A stretch of DNA of 64,000 bases from Desertimonas flava (GTDB lineage Bacteria; Actinomycetota; Acidimicrobiia; Acidimicrobiales; Ilumatobacteraceae). Every line of letters begins with the position of its first letter. Positions within the stretch are counted from its first letter, which is position 1. The stretch is taken from the NCBI RefSeq assembly GCF_003426815.1, contig NZ_QKYK01000003.1:124001-188000 (forward strand), in the 5' to 3' direction. The notes below the pieces were generated by a model. That model saw only the letters and a list, made by a program, of their open reading frames with translations. It had not been told where the DNA came from and ran no database searches. Below, piece after piece: positions 15,481 to 23,984 of this stretch. A program made the position numbers and the translations under genes.

Positions 15481-16308
15481 GTGACCACCTTCGAGCCTCC
15501 GACCACGCTGTCGCCGTCGCGGATCAAGAGCTTCCTCACCTGCCCGCTGCAGTTTCGATTCGAGTACGTCGAGAAGCTGCCCGGCACCGTCAACCGCGCC
15601 GCCGTGCTCGGCTCGACCGTGCACCTCGGGCTGGAGTACCTGTTCGAACGGCACCCCGCCGGCGAACGCGACCGGGCGGCCGCCGTCGCCTGCATCGCCG
15701 ACGCCGTCGCCGAGTTCCGCGATGACGCCGAGTACCAGACGCTCGCCCTCGACGACAAGGAGGTCGTCAAGTTCGGCAAGGAAGCCCAATCGCTCGCGTC
15801 GAAGTACCTCGACATGGAGAACCCGAACGCCGTCGCAGTGATCGCGAATGAACTGTGGGTCGAGCACGACATCGGCGGGGTCACGCTGCGCGGCAAGATC
15901 GACCGGCTCGACGAGCACGGCGACATGACCGTCGGCATCGTCGACTACAAGACCGGCCGGCCGCCGTCGCAACGATTCGAACAGGACGCCATGTTCGGCG
16001 TCTGGTGCTACGCCCTGCTCGTCTTGGTCACCCGCGAAGAGATGCCGTCCCGGGCCCGTCTGATGTACCTGTCATCGAGGGAGACGATCGACGTCACCCC
16101 GACACCGCAATCGCTGCGCGGCGTCCGAGGCAAGGTGCTCGCCGTCCACCAGGCGATCAGCCGGTCCTGCGAACGAGGCGACTTCCGACCGGCACCGACA
16201 CAGAAGATCTGCGACCGCTGCCGCTACCGGCCCTTCTGCCCCGCCTACGGAGGCGAACCGGACGACGCCGCGGCCGCTCTCGCGGACGCCGGGCTGGTGC
16301 CGGCATGA
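15481..16308 (+). CDS. RecB/Cas4-like PD-(D/E)XK nuclease with Fe-S cysteines
   Basis: 275 residues from GTG 15481. SRIKSFLTCPLQFRFEYVEKL at the start supplies one cysteine; GSTVHLGLEYLF holds the first His; VTLRGKIDRLDE and IVDYKTGRPP supply the D and the DxK; ICDRCRYRPFCPAYGG near 240-255 completes four cysteines typical of AddB/Cas4 Fe-S nucleases. It probably resects or trims DNA in phage recombination. No Cas genes or CRISPR arrays lie nearby, so adaptation is not implied. Confidence 0.9.
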   Translation: MTTFEPPTTLSPSRIKSFLTCPLQFRFEYVEKLPGTVNRAAVLGSTVHLGLEYLFERHPAGERDRAAAVACIADAVAEFRDDAEYQTLALDDKEVVKFGKEAQSLASKYLDMENPNAVAVIANELWVEHDIGGVTLRGKIDRLDEHGDMTVGIVDYKTGRPPSQRFEQDAMFGVWCYALLVLVTREEMPSRARLMYLSSRETIDVTPTPQSLRGVRGKVLAVHQAISRSCERGDFRPAPTQKICDRCRYRPFCPAYGGEPDDAAAALADAGLVPA

Positions 16309-17006
16309 AGAAGTCCGACGTCGCCAAGCTGATCGGCATCGTCAAGGGGCTCTGGCCGAACTGGACCGCAGCGCCGATCACCCGCGAGCAGTGGGACGAC
16401 ACGGTGTCGACGTGGATGCTCATGCTCGAGGACGTCGACGCCGCCTCCGCCGCCGCAGCCGTGCAGATCCTGTCCGCCGAGGGCCGGGAGTGGCCGCCGC
16501 CGGTCGGCCGCATCCGCCGCCGCTCGATCGAAGCTGCCGCCCACGCGGCCGGTACCGCGCCGCCGACGCCGGATGAGGCGTGGGCCGAGGTTCGCGAAGC
16601 GATGCGTGATGACACGACCGACTGGTCGCACCCTGCCGTCAAGGAAGCGGTCGACACGATCGGCTGGTGGGACCTGCGCCACTCGACGAACGTCGACACG
16701 GTGCGGGCCCACTTTGTCAAGTTCTACGCAACCGCCGCTGACCGGGCGTGGGCGCCGATGCTGACCCCACCGAACGCCCGAGCCACGCTCGACGCCATCG
16801 CCCTCACCGCCGCCGAACAGCGCACCGCGCTCCCCCGCCCAGCCCCAGTGCCGGCAGCCGAGCTCGCCGACCCGGGCGTCCCGGTCGATGACGGCCTGGC
16901 GATCATGCGCCGAGCCCGCGACGAGGCACGCACCCGCGAACGGGAGCCCCGAGCCGGCGACGGTCTGGTCGGTATCGGCGACGCACTCGGCCGCCTGACC
17001 AGCTGA
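16305..17006 (+). CDS. Helicase-loader-like protein (G39P type)
   Basis: 233 residues, ATGA overlap with the nuclease. The N-terminal 75 residues (SDVAKLIGIVKGLWPNWTAA, TREQWDDTVSTWMLMLEDVD, REWPPPVGRIRRRSIEA) match the helical G39P/replicative helicase loader or inhibitor pattern. The rest (WAEVREAMR...HPAVKEAVDTIGWWDLRHSTN, VDTVRAHFVKFYA) is like phage loader C-termini. It should recruit the host DnaB helicase with the initiator at 10207. No phage DnaB is visible in the window. Confidence 0.72.
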   Translation: MKKSDVAKLIGIVKGLWPNWTAAPITREQWDDTVSTWMLMLEDVDAASAAAAVQILSAEGREWPPPVGRIRRRSIEAAAHAAGTAPPTPDEAWAEVREAMRDDTTDWSHPAVKEAVDTIGWWDLRHSTNVDTVRAHFVKFYATAADRAWAPMLTPPNARATLDAIALTAAEQRTALPRPAPVPAAELADPGVPVDDGLAIMRRARDEARTREREPRAGDGLVGIGDALGRLTS

Positions 17007-17032
17007 CACGCCCGCGCGTCTACGATCCGCCG

Positions 17033-17737
17033 ATGGCGTTCGGGCGTAAACGGCGGAGGATCGGTGAACTCACCGTCCTGCTGGAGCGGGCGCAGGGACT
17101 TCGCATCAGCCAGGCCGTCGCCCTCGAAGCGATGGCGGACGCGCTCACGAGGCCGGGCCACATGACTAAGGCCGCCGCGGCCGAGCAGCTTCGGGCGCTC
17201 GCCGGGGCGTGGCGCGCGGTCAGTGACGTGCAGGTCGCCGCCGTTCGGGGTGGGGCGATCCAGGCCGTCGCCACGACCGGCATCGTCGTGACCCTGCTTG
17301 CCGAGACGATCGGCGGAGCCGTCAGCGGTGTCAGTGAAGCCGTGTCCTCGCACGTCGTTGAGGCGTTTCAGCAAGATGCAGCCCTGCTGCTCACGCTCGA
17401 CGCCAACATCGCCGGCATCGCAGACGGCATTCTCCTGATGCCCGACGACCCGCCCGACGCCGTTCAGGATGCAGCCGAGATGGTCGAGTCGATCGGCCGC
17501 GCCGCGGCAGTGGAGGTCGGCGACGATCTCGAATCGGAAAGTACGCGTGCCGGCTATCTGTTTCAGCGGTTCCGGCATCCGATGGGATTCAACGATCCGC
17601 ACGAGTTGTTCGAGCTCGGCAATGAGCTACTCAGTGTGCTCGGCCCTGGGATGGTTGAGAGAACGGATCAGCACCGCTTTCCGCTGGCTGCCGCTCTCGA
17701 AGCCCTCGATAGAGCGATGTCACGGGCGACTCGCTGA
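17033..17737 (+). CDS. Hypothetical protein with central hydrophobic helix
   Basis: 234 residues. Basic N-terminus, helical throughout, with a Gly/Val/Ala hydrophobic region at about 75-110 (AIQAVATTGIVVTLLAETIG) that may be a membrane segment. The next gene has its own promoter. Not recognised. Codon use looks normal for the element. Confidence 0.68.
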   Translation: MAFGRKRRRIGELTVLLERAQGLRISQAVALEAMADALTRPGHMTKAAAAEQLRALAGAWRAVSDVQVAAVRGGAIQAVATTGIVVTLLAETIGGAVSGVSEAVSSHVVEAFQQDAALLLTLDANIAGIADGILLMPDDPPDAVQDAAEMVESIGRAAAVEVGDDLESESTRAGYLFQRFRHPMGFNDPHELFELGNELLSVLGPGMVERTDQHRFPLAAALEALDRAMSRATR

Positions 17738-17779
17738 GTATCGCTTCGCCACGCTCGTGACGCATTATGATGCATCCCG

Positions 17780-18337
17780 ATGAGTGGTGATGGTCGTGTG
17801 CTGCAGCAGGAGTTCGAGATGGTCGACGTCGGCGCTCTCGAACTGCATCCCCGCAATCCGAACCAGGGCGACTTCGGCGCCATCCATGAGTCGGTGGCGA
17901 CGAACGGGTTTTGGGGTGCCCTGGTCGTGCAGAAGTCGACGAACCGGGTGCTCGTCGGCAACCACCGGCTCGCCGTGTCCCGCGAGCTCGGCATCACCGA
18001 GGTGCCGGTGCTGTGGGTCGACGTCGACGACGAACAGGCGCTGCGGGTACTCACGGCCGACAACCGCACCGCCCGGCTCGGTTCCGACAACATCGAGGTG
18101 CTGACCGAGGTGCTGATGAGCCTGGCGTCATCGGACCTCGGCCTGGCGGGCACCGGCTTCGACGGTGACGATCTCGACGCCATGTTGAACGACATGGCAG
18201 AGAACGAACCGACCGCAGAGCCCGAGCCGAAGGAACCGGTGCTGCAGGTGGTAATCGCGTGCGAGTCGAAAGAGCACCAGCGCGCCGTGCTCGCCAAGGT
18301 GGAGGAACTGGGCTATGAAGCCAAAGCCAAGGGGTGA
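17780..18337 (+). CDS. ParB-like N-terminal domain protein (GNHR variant)
   Basis: 185 residues. ParB-like core: VDVGALELHPRNPNQGDFGA, then VQKSTNRVLVGNHRLAVSRELG and VPVLWVDVDDEQALR. The usual GERR nucleotide-binding motif is replaced by GNHR, and there is no HTH centromere-binding domain, so it is not a plain partition protein. Such ParB-like proteins in phages neighbour methyltransferases and may act as nucleases or modification accessories. The leader is nearly absent: TATGAT (17766-17771) lies 8 nt before ATG 17780. Confidence 0.8.
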   Translation: MSGDGRVLQQEFEMVDVGALELHPRNPNQGDFGAIHESVATNGFWGALVVQKSTNRVLVGNHRLAVSRELGITEVPVLWVDVDDEQALRVLTADNRTARLGSDNIEVLTEVLMSLASSDLGLAGTGFDGDDLDAMLNDMAENEPTAEPEPKEPVLQVVIACESKEHQRAVLAKVEELGYEAKAKG

Positions 18338-18500
18338 CGCCGCCGCCGGCAAGGCGCAAATCATCACCCACGTCGAACCCGACCTGCGTGACGCTGTGCA
18401 CCGTTGGGCCGAGTCCGAGGACCGCACCGTGTCGGCGCAGGTCCGTAAGACGTTGCGCGACAACGTGCCCGTCCGGTTTCTCGACGCACCACCTGGATAA
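18315..18500 (+). CDS. Arc/ribbon-helix-helix-like small protein
   Basis: 61 residues, starting within the end of the ParB-like gene (22-nt overlap). The sequence AQIITHVEPDLRDAVHRWAESEDRTVSAQVRKTL fits an Arc/MetJ ribbon-helix-helix: a short strand then two helices. Possibly a regulator of the operon. The dyad-type promoter P6 starts right at its stop codon. Confidence 0.65.
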   Translation: MKPKPRGDAAAGKAQIITHVEPDLRDAVHRWAESEDRTVSAQVRKTLRDNVPVRFLDAPPG

Positions 18501-18522
18501 CTGTCGCCGCATCAGCTACACT
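18494..18522 (+). promoter_or_regulatory. Dyad-type promoter P6 (before parB)
   Basis: TGGATA, 17 bp beginning ACTGTCGCC, then TACACT (18517-18522). The spacer and -10 correspond position by position to the CTACTGTAG...CTACAGTAG promoters, and the sequence is close to P7 at 24767. Weaker arms than the consensus. Confidence 0.5.
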
Positions 18523-18530
18523 TACTAGTA

Positions 18531-18549
18531 GGGACCAGGGAAGGGTCCC
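18531..18549 (+). promoter_or_regulatory. Leader hairpin H1 (loop AGGGAAG)
   Basis: Stem GGGACC/GGTCCC, loop AGGGAAG, then GAAAGGAACC at 18555-18564 and ATG 18570. First of twelve such leader hairpins in the element, with the invariant loop but its own stem. Confidence 0.75.
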
Positions 18550-18569
18550 CGCCAGAAAGGAACCAGCTG

Positions 18570-19406
18570 ATGCCGACCGCAACCGACATGCGGATCGTCG
18601 ACCTGCCCGTCGACCAGATCTCACCCGAGTGCAACGACCGCACGAAGTTCGACGAGACCGCGATCGTCGCGCTCGCCGAGTCGATCGCCCGCAACGGGCT
18701 CGCCCAACCGATCACCGTCCGCCCCCGCCCCGACAGCGACGGCTACTGGCTGGTCGCCGGTGAACGCCGCTGGCGGGCCCACCGGCACCTCGGCGCGTCA
18801 ACGATCAAGGCCATCGTCCGTGACCTCGACGACCGCCGGGCCCAAGACGTCATGCTCGTCGAGAACATGGCCCGTCAGGATCTGAACCCGATCGAAGAGG
18901 CGACCGCGTACCGCAAGCGACTCGACGCCGGACTCGACATCGACGAGCTCGCCAAGATCGCCGGCGTGTCGGTCGCCCGGATCCGCTGGCGAGTCGGGCT
19001 GCTCGAGCTCACCCCAGAAATCCAGAAGCTCGTCGCGTCCGGCGACTTCGGTCCCGGCTACGCGGGGTCGATGCCCGGTCTCGACCCGCAACGGCAGCAG
19101 CTGGCGTTGCGGGCCTGCATGGAGAAGAACCTGACGGTGCAGGGCATGGAACTGCTGTGCGCGCAGCTGCTCGCCGAGCAGAACCAGGGCAGCATGTTCG
19201 ACGCCGATTCGTTCATGCAGCTGGACGAGGTGGTCGCCAAGTCGCAGCGCGAGAACGTGAAGCTGTCGTCGATGGAACTGACCGCGCTCGCCGGCCGGGT
19301 GCTCGACGCCGTCCTCGATCACGTGCCGCTTGAGGCGCTGTCCCACGACGCCAAAGCCGACCTGGACCAGCTGCAGCGGGTCGTCGCCTTCCGGCTCAAG
19401 AAGTGA
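18570..19406 (+). CDS. parB: ParB/Spo0J-family protein
   Basis: 278 residues. N-terminal ParB domain with VDLPVDQISPECNDR, LAESIARNGLAQPITVRP and the CTP-binding GERRWRAHR near 70-78; the ENMARQDLNPIEEA motif near 105 follows; then an HTH (LAKIAGVSVARIRWRVG) near 125-145 and a helical C-terminus. This is the complete ParB plan, unlike the two partial relatives at 17780 and 21659. It may serve partition of an episomal stage or act in transcription. No parA or parS cluster was recognised. Confidence 0.88.
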   Translation: MPTATDMRIVDLPVDQISPECNDRTKFDETAIVALAESIARNGLAQPITVRPRPDSDGYWLVAGERRWRAHRHLGASTIKAIVRDLDDRRAQDVMLVENMARQDLNPIEEATAYRKRLDAGLDIDELAKIAGVSVARIRWRVGLLELTPEIQKLVASGDFGPGYAGSMPGLDPQRQQLALRACMEKNLTVQGMELLCAQLLAEQNQGSMFDADSFMQLDEVVAKSQRENVKLSSMELTALAGRVLDAVLDHVPLEALSHDAKADLDQLQRVVAFRLKK

Positions 19407-19446
19407 CAGAACTACGATCCGTCGCCGTGAACAGGGGTAGGGACCA

Positions 19447-19746
19447 ATGAACACGCCAACGCCGCCGCCGCCACCGATGCCGCCGAGACAGCCCGGCTAC
19501 GCCACACCACCGGCCACCTCAGGCGGCCAGCCGGTGTGCCCGTACTGCGGAGCGCACGGCACGCTGCGCAGTCAGCAGAAGCAACTCACCACGAAGAAGC
19601 GCGTCAAGTTCGGCGTGATGTGGGTGGTGCTCACCGTCTGCACCGGCGGGATCGCATTCCTGATCTGGCTGATGATGCCACGGCGCAACGAGGTCATCGG
19701 CGTCGACCGATGGACCGAATGCACCGCCTGCAAGTCGACTCTCTGA
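19447..19746 (+). CDS. Proline-rich zinc-ribbon membrane protein
   Basis: 99 residues. A proline-rich N-terminus (1-30) precedes CPYCGAHGT, then a basic stretch, one transmembrane helix (about 55-77) and a C-terminal CTAC, completing a C4 zinc ribbon split by the helix. Host-type phage superinfection or envelope proteins can look like this, but no function is assigned. Confidence 0.65.
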   Translation: MNTPTPPPPPMPPRQPGYATPPATSGGQPVCPYCGAHGTLRSQQKQLTTKKRVKFGVMWVVLTVCTGGIAFLIWLMMPRRNEVIGVDRWTECTACKSTL

Positions 19747-19791
19747 CGACCGCGACCGGCCCGCTCGGTCGACGCGCCGCCACGGCTGATC

Positions 19792-20937
19792 TCAAGAAGT
19801 GAGCACGGCCGTCACCTGGTCGACGACGTAGTCGACGTCGTCGTTCGACATGGCGGCGTGGCATGGGATCGCCAGGTGGCGGGCGCTGTACTCGGTGGCG
19901 CCGGGGATGGCGTCGCCGTAGAAGTCGCGGAAGTGGCTGAACTCGTGAAGCGGGATGAAGTACACCGACGATCCGACCCCGGCCGCGGCCAGCTGCTCGA
20001 GGTACTGGTTGCGGCGGGCCGGGTCGACGAACAGCGGGTACACGTACCGTGACCATGCCCGACCGGGCAGCCGTGGCAGCAGGTCGACGCCGTCGAGTTG
20101 GCCCAACGCGACGTCGTAGCGGCCGCTGATCCAGCAGCGTCGGGACTGGGCGGCCCACGCGCGCCGTAGTTGAGCGACGCCGATCGCGGCGTGAACGTCG
20201 GACATGTTCGACTTCAAGCCGGGTCGGATGATGTCGTACCGCCACGTCGGGCCCCCGGACGCGTGGCGGGTCCACACGTCGCGGGACATGCCGTGCAGCC
20301 GCCAGCGGACAGCTTCGTCGAGCAGATCGTCAGGCCCCGTCAGCGCGCCGCCCTCGGCAGTCGTCAACGTCTTGGTGGCTTGGAAGCTGAACGCCGTCAG
20401 CCGGCGTACACCGATCGGGCCGGAAGGGTCGCCGATCGTGCGGCCGTCGACCGAGGCGGGCAGGGCGTGGGCGGCGTCCTCGACGATCGCGACGTCACGG
20501 CCGGCGCAGAGAGCGTCGATCGCGGTCATGTCGGCCGGCATCCCGTTGAGGTGCACCGGGATGACCGCCCGAACGTCGTTGCCGTTCATCATCCGTTCGA
20601 GCAGGTCGACGTCGATCAGCCCGGTGGCCGGGTCGACGTCGCAGAGCCATGGCCGGCCGCCGGCTCGTTCGATGGCGTGCATGGTGCCGGGGAAGCCCAT
20701 CGCCGAGGTGAGGACGATGCCGCCGTCGACGTCCACGGAGCGCAGGGCGAGCTCGATCGCGTCGGTGCACGACGAGAACAGTTCGACTCGGGGCGCTTCG
20801 ACGAACCTGGCGAGGTCGGCGGCGAACTCGGCGCACTTCGGGCCGGTGGTGATCCACCCGGAGCGCAGCACGCTGGTGACCTCGGTGATTTCGTCGTCGG
20901 TGATCTGAGGCTGGGACAGGCCGACTCGTCGCATCAT
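19792..20937 (-). CDS. DegT/DnrJ/EryC1-family sugar aminotransferase
   Basis: 381 residues, PLP fold type I. Signature pieces: SGWITTGPKCAEFA at the start, EDAAHALPAS with D154 to hold the pyridine nitrogen, and SFQATKTLTTAEGGAL with catalytic K189. Family members transfer an amino group to 4- or 3-keto nucleotide sugars, converting the product of a 4,6-dehydratase such as that at 25492 into an amino sugar. It stands alone on the minus strand in a plus-strand operon, with its own promoter (TATCGT 6 nt before the ATG). Together this reads as an acquired sugar pathway. Confidence 0.9.
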   Translation of the reverse strand: MMRRVGLSQPQITDDEITEVTSVLRSGWITTGPKCAEFAADLARFVEAPRVELFSSCTDAIELALRSVDVDGGIVLTSAMGFPGTMHAIERAGGRPWLCDVDPATGLIDVDLLERMMNGNDVRAVIPVHLNGMPADMTAIDALCAGRDVAIVEDAAHALPASVDGRTIGDPSGPIGVRRLTAFSFQATKTLTTAEGGALTGPDDLLDEAVRWRLHGMSRDVWTRHASGGPTWRYDIIRPGLKSNMSDVHAAIGVAQLRRAWAAQSRRCWISGRYDVALGQLDGVDLLPRLPGRAWSRYVYPLFVDPARRNQYLEQLAAAGVGSSVYFIPLHEFSHFRDFYGDAIPGATEYSARHLAIPCHAAMSNDDVDYVVDQVTAVLTS

Positions 20938-20997
20938 GCTCGCACGATACTGCTAACGCATGATGATGCACGACGAGTCGGCTAGGGTGAGCGGCCG
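20937..20997. promoter_or_regulatory. Divergent leaderless promoters, aminotransferase/methyltransferase
   Basis: On the minus strand TATCGT lies 6 nt before ATG 20937. On the plus strand TAGGGT (20983-20988) lies 8 nt before GTG 20997. The shared middle carries GCATGATGATGCA, a sequence that recurs near other starts. Neither gene has a clear ribosome binding site, so leaderless transcription is likely. Confidence 0.5.
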
Positions 20998-21656
20998 TGG
21001 ATGACTACTGGGCGGAGCACTTCGGCGCCTACCACGGTGGCGACGACCGGCTCGACGCATCGTCGGACTCGTTCTGGTGGGGCTACGCCACGACGGTGCT
21101 CACCGAGGCCGGCCCGCTCGCCGGCCGCACCGTCCTCGACGCCGGGTTCGGCTCCGGTGCCATGCTGCACCTCGCCGCCGCGGCCGGCGCAACCTGCACC
21201 GGCATCGACCTCGAGTCGGCAGTCGCCGCCTTCGACGACAGCCACCCGTCGATCGACGTCGAGATCGGCGACCTTCGCGACACGGCCGGCTGGACCGTCG
21301 ACCGGGCCGACGTCGTCTGGTGCGTCGAGTCGATCCACTTCGTCGACGACCCCGTCGAAACCGCCTACTCCCTGTGGGCCCGGGTCGCCGCCGGTGGCCG
21401 GCTCGTCGTCACGTTCGCCGACTCTCGCTCGCCGTTGATCGAAAAGGTGCGCCTCGACCACGGAGGCCGCTACCACGGTGTCCACCCCGGAGCCCTCGAC
21501 GCGCTCGGCCGCAACCTGCCCGCCTGCGCCCGCTTCGAGATCCGCGACCTCCGCATCGACGCCGACCAGATCGTCCGCCCGTTCCGCATCGGGCCGCACG
21601 ACCCGACCGCGCGGCCGCCGCACCGGCTGCTGTTCACCGCACTGAAAGGAGCCTGA
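20997..21656 (+). CDS. Class I SAM-dependent methyltransferase
   Basis: 219 residues from GTG. Motif I VLDAGFGSGAMLHLA near 44-58, an acidic end of strand 2 (TGIDLE near 70) and VVWCVESIHFVDD near 105 form the Rossmann methyltransferase core. The acceptor is unknown. It is cotranscribed with a ParB-like protein, a second methyltransferase, a FemAB-like transferase and a glycosyltransferase, suggesting methylation of a sugar or a modified base. Confidence 0.8.
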   Translation: MDDYWAEHFGAYHGGDDRLDASSDSFWWGYATTVLTEAGPLAGRTVLDAGFGSGAMLHLAAAAGATCTGIDLESAVAAFDDSHPSIDVEIGDLRDTAGWTVDRADVVWCVESIHFVDDPVETAYSLWARVAAGGRLVVTFADSRSPLIEKVRLDHGGRYHGVHPGALDALGRNLPACARFEIRDLRIDADQIVRPFRIGPHDPTARPPHRLLFTALKGA

Positions 21657-21658
21657 CG

Positions 21659-22297
21659 ATGGCAGGCCAAGGCCCGATGAAGGTCGTCCAGGTGAAAGTC
21701 GGCGACCTCGTCCCCGACCCGAACAACGCACGCCGCGGGTCGGTGTCCGAGATCATGAAGTCGCTCGAAGAGTTCGGCCAGCACCGGCCGATCGTGGCCC
21801 GCCGCGACTCGAAGGTCGTAGTCATCGGCAACCACATGCTCGAAGCCGCCAAGGCGCTCGGCTGGGACAAGATCGCCGTCACTTACGTCGACGACGACGA
21901 CGAGACCGCGATCCGCCGTGGCCTTGCCGACAACCTGGCGTCGGACCGCTCGAAGTGGGATGACGCCCAGCTGGCCTCACTGCTGTCCGAGCTCGACGAC
22001 GCCGCATCGGTGCCCGGTGTAACCGACAAGATGCTCGACAACCTGCTCGCCGAAGTGACGACCGACGAGCCGACCGAACCGCTCCTTCCGATCACCCCGC
22101 GCCCGGCTGAGGGCTACAGCTACGTCGTCATCATGTCCCGCAACGACATCGACAAGGTGTGGCTGGAGACGGTGATGGGGATCCGCAAGGAACGGTCGTG
22201 GAAGTCGAAGAAGTCCGGCGTGTCCCGAGTGGTGACCGTCGACCAGTTCAAGCAGGCGTTGAACACCGCGATCGCACGCGGCGAGCCGTTCCACTGA
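21659..22297 (+). CDS. ParB-like protein (GNHM variant)
   Basis: 212 residues from ATG 21659 after GAAAGGAGCC. The ParB-like core (VGDLVPDPNNARRGS, VVVIGNHMLEAAKALGW, VTYVDDDDETAIRR) resembles the protein at 17780 and lacks the GERR motif. The C-terminal part (YVVIMSRNDIDKVWLETVMG) is unlike partition proteins. Located between two methyltransferases, a neighbourhood reported for phage base-modification loci; that association is the main hint to function. Confidence 0.8.
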   Translation: MAGQGPMKVVQVKVGDLVPDPNNARRGSVSEIMKSLEEFGQHRPIVARRDSKVVVIGNHMLEAAKALGWDKIAVTYVDDDDETAIRRGLADNLASDRSKWDDAQLASLLSELDDAASVPGVTDKMLDNLLAEVTTDEPTEPLLPITPRPAEGYSYVVIMSRNDIDKVWLETVMGIRKERSWKSKKSGVSRVVTVDQFKQALNTAIARGEPFH

Positions 22298-22308
22298 CAG
22301 GAGCCCCG

Positions 22309-23022
22309 ATGAACTTCGTCCCGCACGACCGACACCAGCTGGCCGCCTACTGGCAGAGGTACTTCGCCGACACGTTCCGCCACGACTGGACGATCGAGAC
22401 CGCTCCCCCACTGATGGGTCAGCATTTCGGGTTGGCGATCGCCGCGGCGGGCCCGGCCGTGTTCGACGGCCGGGTCCTCGACGCCGCGTGCGGACATGGC
22501 CGCCTCGGCCTCGCCTGCGCCGGCCTTGGCGCCCAGGTGCTCGCCGTCGACGGCAACCCCAGTCTGATGAGTCAGCTGCACGACCGCCACGTCCAGCGCG
22601 GCTCGAGCGAGCGTTACGTCGATGGGATCGCGTTCCAGGCGGTCGACCTGCATGGCCGCTGGGAGGTCGGCGACCCGTTCGACGTCGTGTTCGTCATGGA
22701 AGCCCTGCAGTGCTTGCCGCTGTCGGCGACACTCGGCGAAGCGTGGTCGCACGTCGCCGAGGGCGGCCGGCTCGTCTTCACGGTGCCGTGGGCGGCCAAC
22801 CCGATCATCGAGGCCGCGCACCGAGAGCACCGTGGCATGTTCCAAGTGACCGGCCGCCACGAGCTCGTCTCCGCGATCCGGCAACGCTGCGACGGCCACA
22901 GCCTCTGGCACGCCCAAGCCCTGCACCTCGCCGACGACCAGCGCTACGGCGCCTACGCCCTCGACCGGCTCGCCGACTTCGACGACCCGCCCTACCGGGT
23001 GCTCGTCACCGTCACCAGATGA
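22309..23022 (+). CDS. Class I SAM-dependent methyltransferase
   Basis: 237 residues. VLDAACGHGRLGLACAGLG (about 57-75) is motif I, VLAVDGNPSL the acidic strand-2 loop, and DVVFVMEALQCLPLS the post-II region. Different from the methyltransferase at 20997 (little similarity outside the core). GGAGCCCC gives the ribosome site. The stop overlaps the FemAB-like gene, so their products may act on the same substrate. Acceptor unknown. Confidence 0.8.
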   Translation: MNFVPHDRHQLAAYWQRYFADTFRHDWTIETAPPLMGQHFGLAIAAAGPAVFDGRVLDAACGHGRLGLACAGLGAQVLAVDGNPSLMSQLHDRHVQRGSSERYVDGIAFQAVDLHGRWEVGDPFDVVFVMEALQCLPLSATLGEAWSHVAEGGRLVFTVPWAANPIIEAAHREHRGMFQVTGRHELVSAIRQRCDGHSLWHAQALHLADDQRYGAYALDRLADFDDPPYRVLVTVTR

Positions 23023-23984
23023 TCGCCGACTGGCCGGACTTCACCCGCCGGTACGGGCCGTACTGGCATCAGGACTGGGCGACGATGTGGACCGACCGCG
23101 ACGCCACCGTCGTCGGCGACATCGCCACCGCAGCGATGCCCGCGCTGCTCCACCCCGTCCCGGACCAGCCCGGCCGGATCCATGTCTCGCCGCCGTCGGG
23201 TGAGGTCGGCGTCTTCTCCCACAGCCCGATCGGCATCGAAGCGCTGTGCCGCTGGCTCGCCGCCGCCGGTGTCGTGTCGGCGTTCCTGCCGTTCGACCCC
23301 CGCAGCCCGGTAGCGCCGACGGTGCCACGGCTCGATGACGCCTGGGACGCCACCGTGCGGCCGGTGCCTCCGTCGATCGTCGTCGACCTCGAACGTTGGG
23401 ACCGCGCGGCAATGTCGGCGAACCATCGTCGCAACCTCGCCGCTGCCGAGCGTGCGGGTGTGGCGTGGCAGCACATCACCGACGACGGGCCCCACGACGA
23501 CGTCGCCAGGTTCGTCGACCTCTACCGGCAGACGGCGCGCCGCAACCGGTTCGCCGCCCGCCACGACCTGACCGCCGACCAGGTGCTGCGCCTGCTCGCC
23601 GCCGACAGCCTGCAACCGCGGCTGTACGGGGCGTGGCACGACGGCCGCCTCGTCGCCGGCGTCACGACGCTGCTCGTCGGCGAGATCGCCACGTTCCACT
23701 GGTCCGCGACCGCCGACGACTACGCCCGTTCGCCGCTCGCCCCGTCGAAGGCTGCCCTGTACTGGGCGCTCGAGGACGCCAAGCTGCGCGGTGCCCGATT
23801 CATGCTGCTCGGCGGCGGGATGACCGCCGGTGACGACCTCGAACAGTTCAAGCGACGCTTCGGCGCGCACCTGCCGGTCGTGCCGCAGTTCGCGCTCGAG
23901 ATCGTGTTCGACCGCAAAGCCCACCGTGCCGCGTGCGCGGCGCGGCCCGTGAAGGAAGGCTGGTTCCCGTCGTGGCAGTACTGA
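23019..23984 (+). CDS. FemAB/BioF2-like acyl- or aminoacyltransferase (GNAT superfamily)
   Basis: 321 residues, ATGA overlap with the methyltransferase. The C-terminal half has NHRRNLAAAERAGV near 132, the QTARRNRFAARHDL segment, LLVGEIATFHWSATADDY near 230 and FMLLGGGMTAGDDLEQFKRRFGA near 270, the FemAB/Acetyltransf_6 pattern. The family moves amino acids from tRNA, or acyl groups from CoA, onto amino groups of sugars or peptides. Placed before a glycosyltransferase it may decorate an amino sugar. Donor and acceptor are unknown. Confidence 0.8.
   Translation: MIADWPDFTRRYGPYWHQDWATMWTDRDATVVGDIATAAMPALLHPVPDQPGRIHVSPPSGEVGVFSHSPIGIEALCRWLAAAGVVSAFLPFDPRSPVAPTVPRLDDAWDATVRPVPPSIVVDLERWDRAAMSANHRRNLAAAERAGVAWQHITDDGPHDDVARFVDLYRQTARRNRFAARHDLTADQVLRLLAADSLQPRLYGAWHDGRLVAGVTTLLVGEIATFHWSATADDYARSPLAPSKAALYWALEDAKLRGARFMLLGGGMTAGDDLEQFKRRFGAHLPVVPQFALEIVFDRKAHRAACAARPVKEGWFPSWQY

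Noticed and set aside
15481-16308. Cas4 of a CRISPR system
   Set aside because: Cas4-like nuclease but no cas1, cas2 or array nearby; fits a phage recombination nuclease better.
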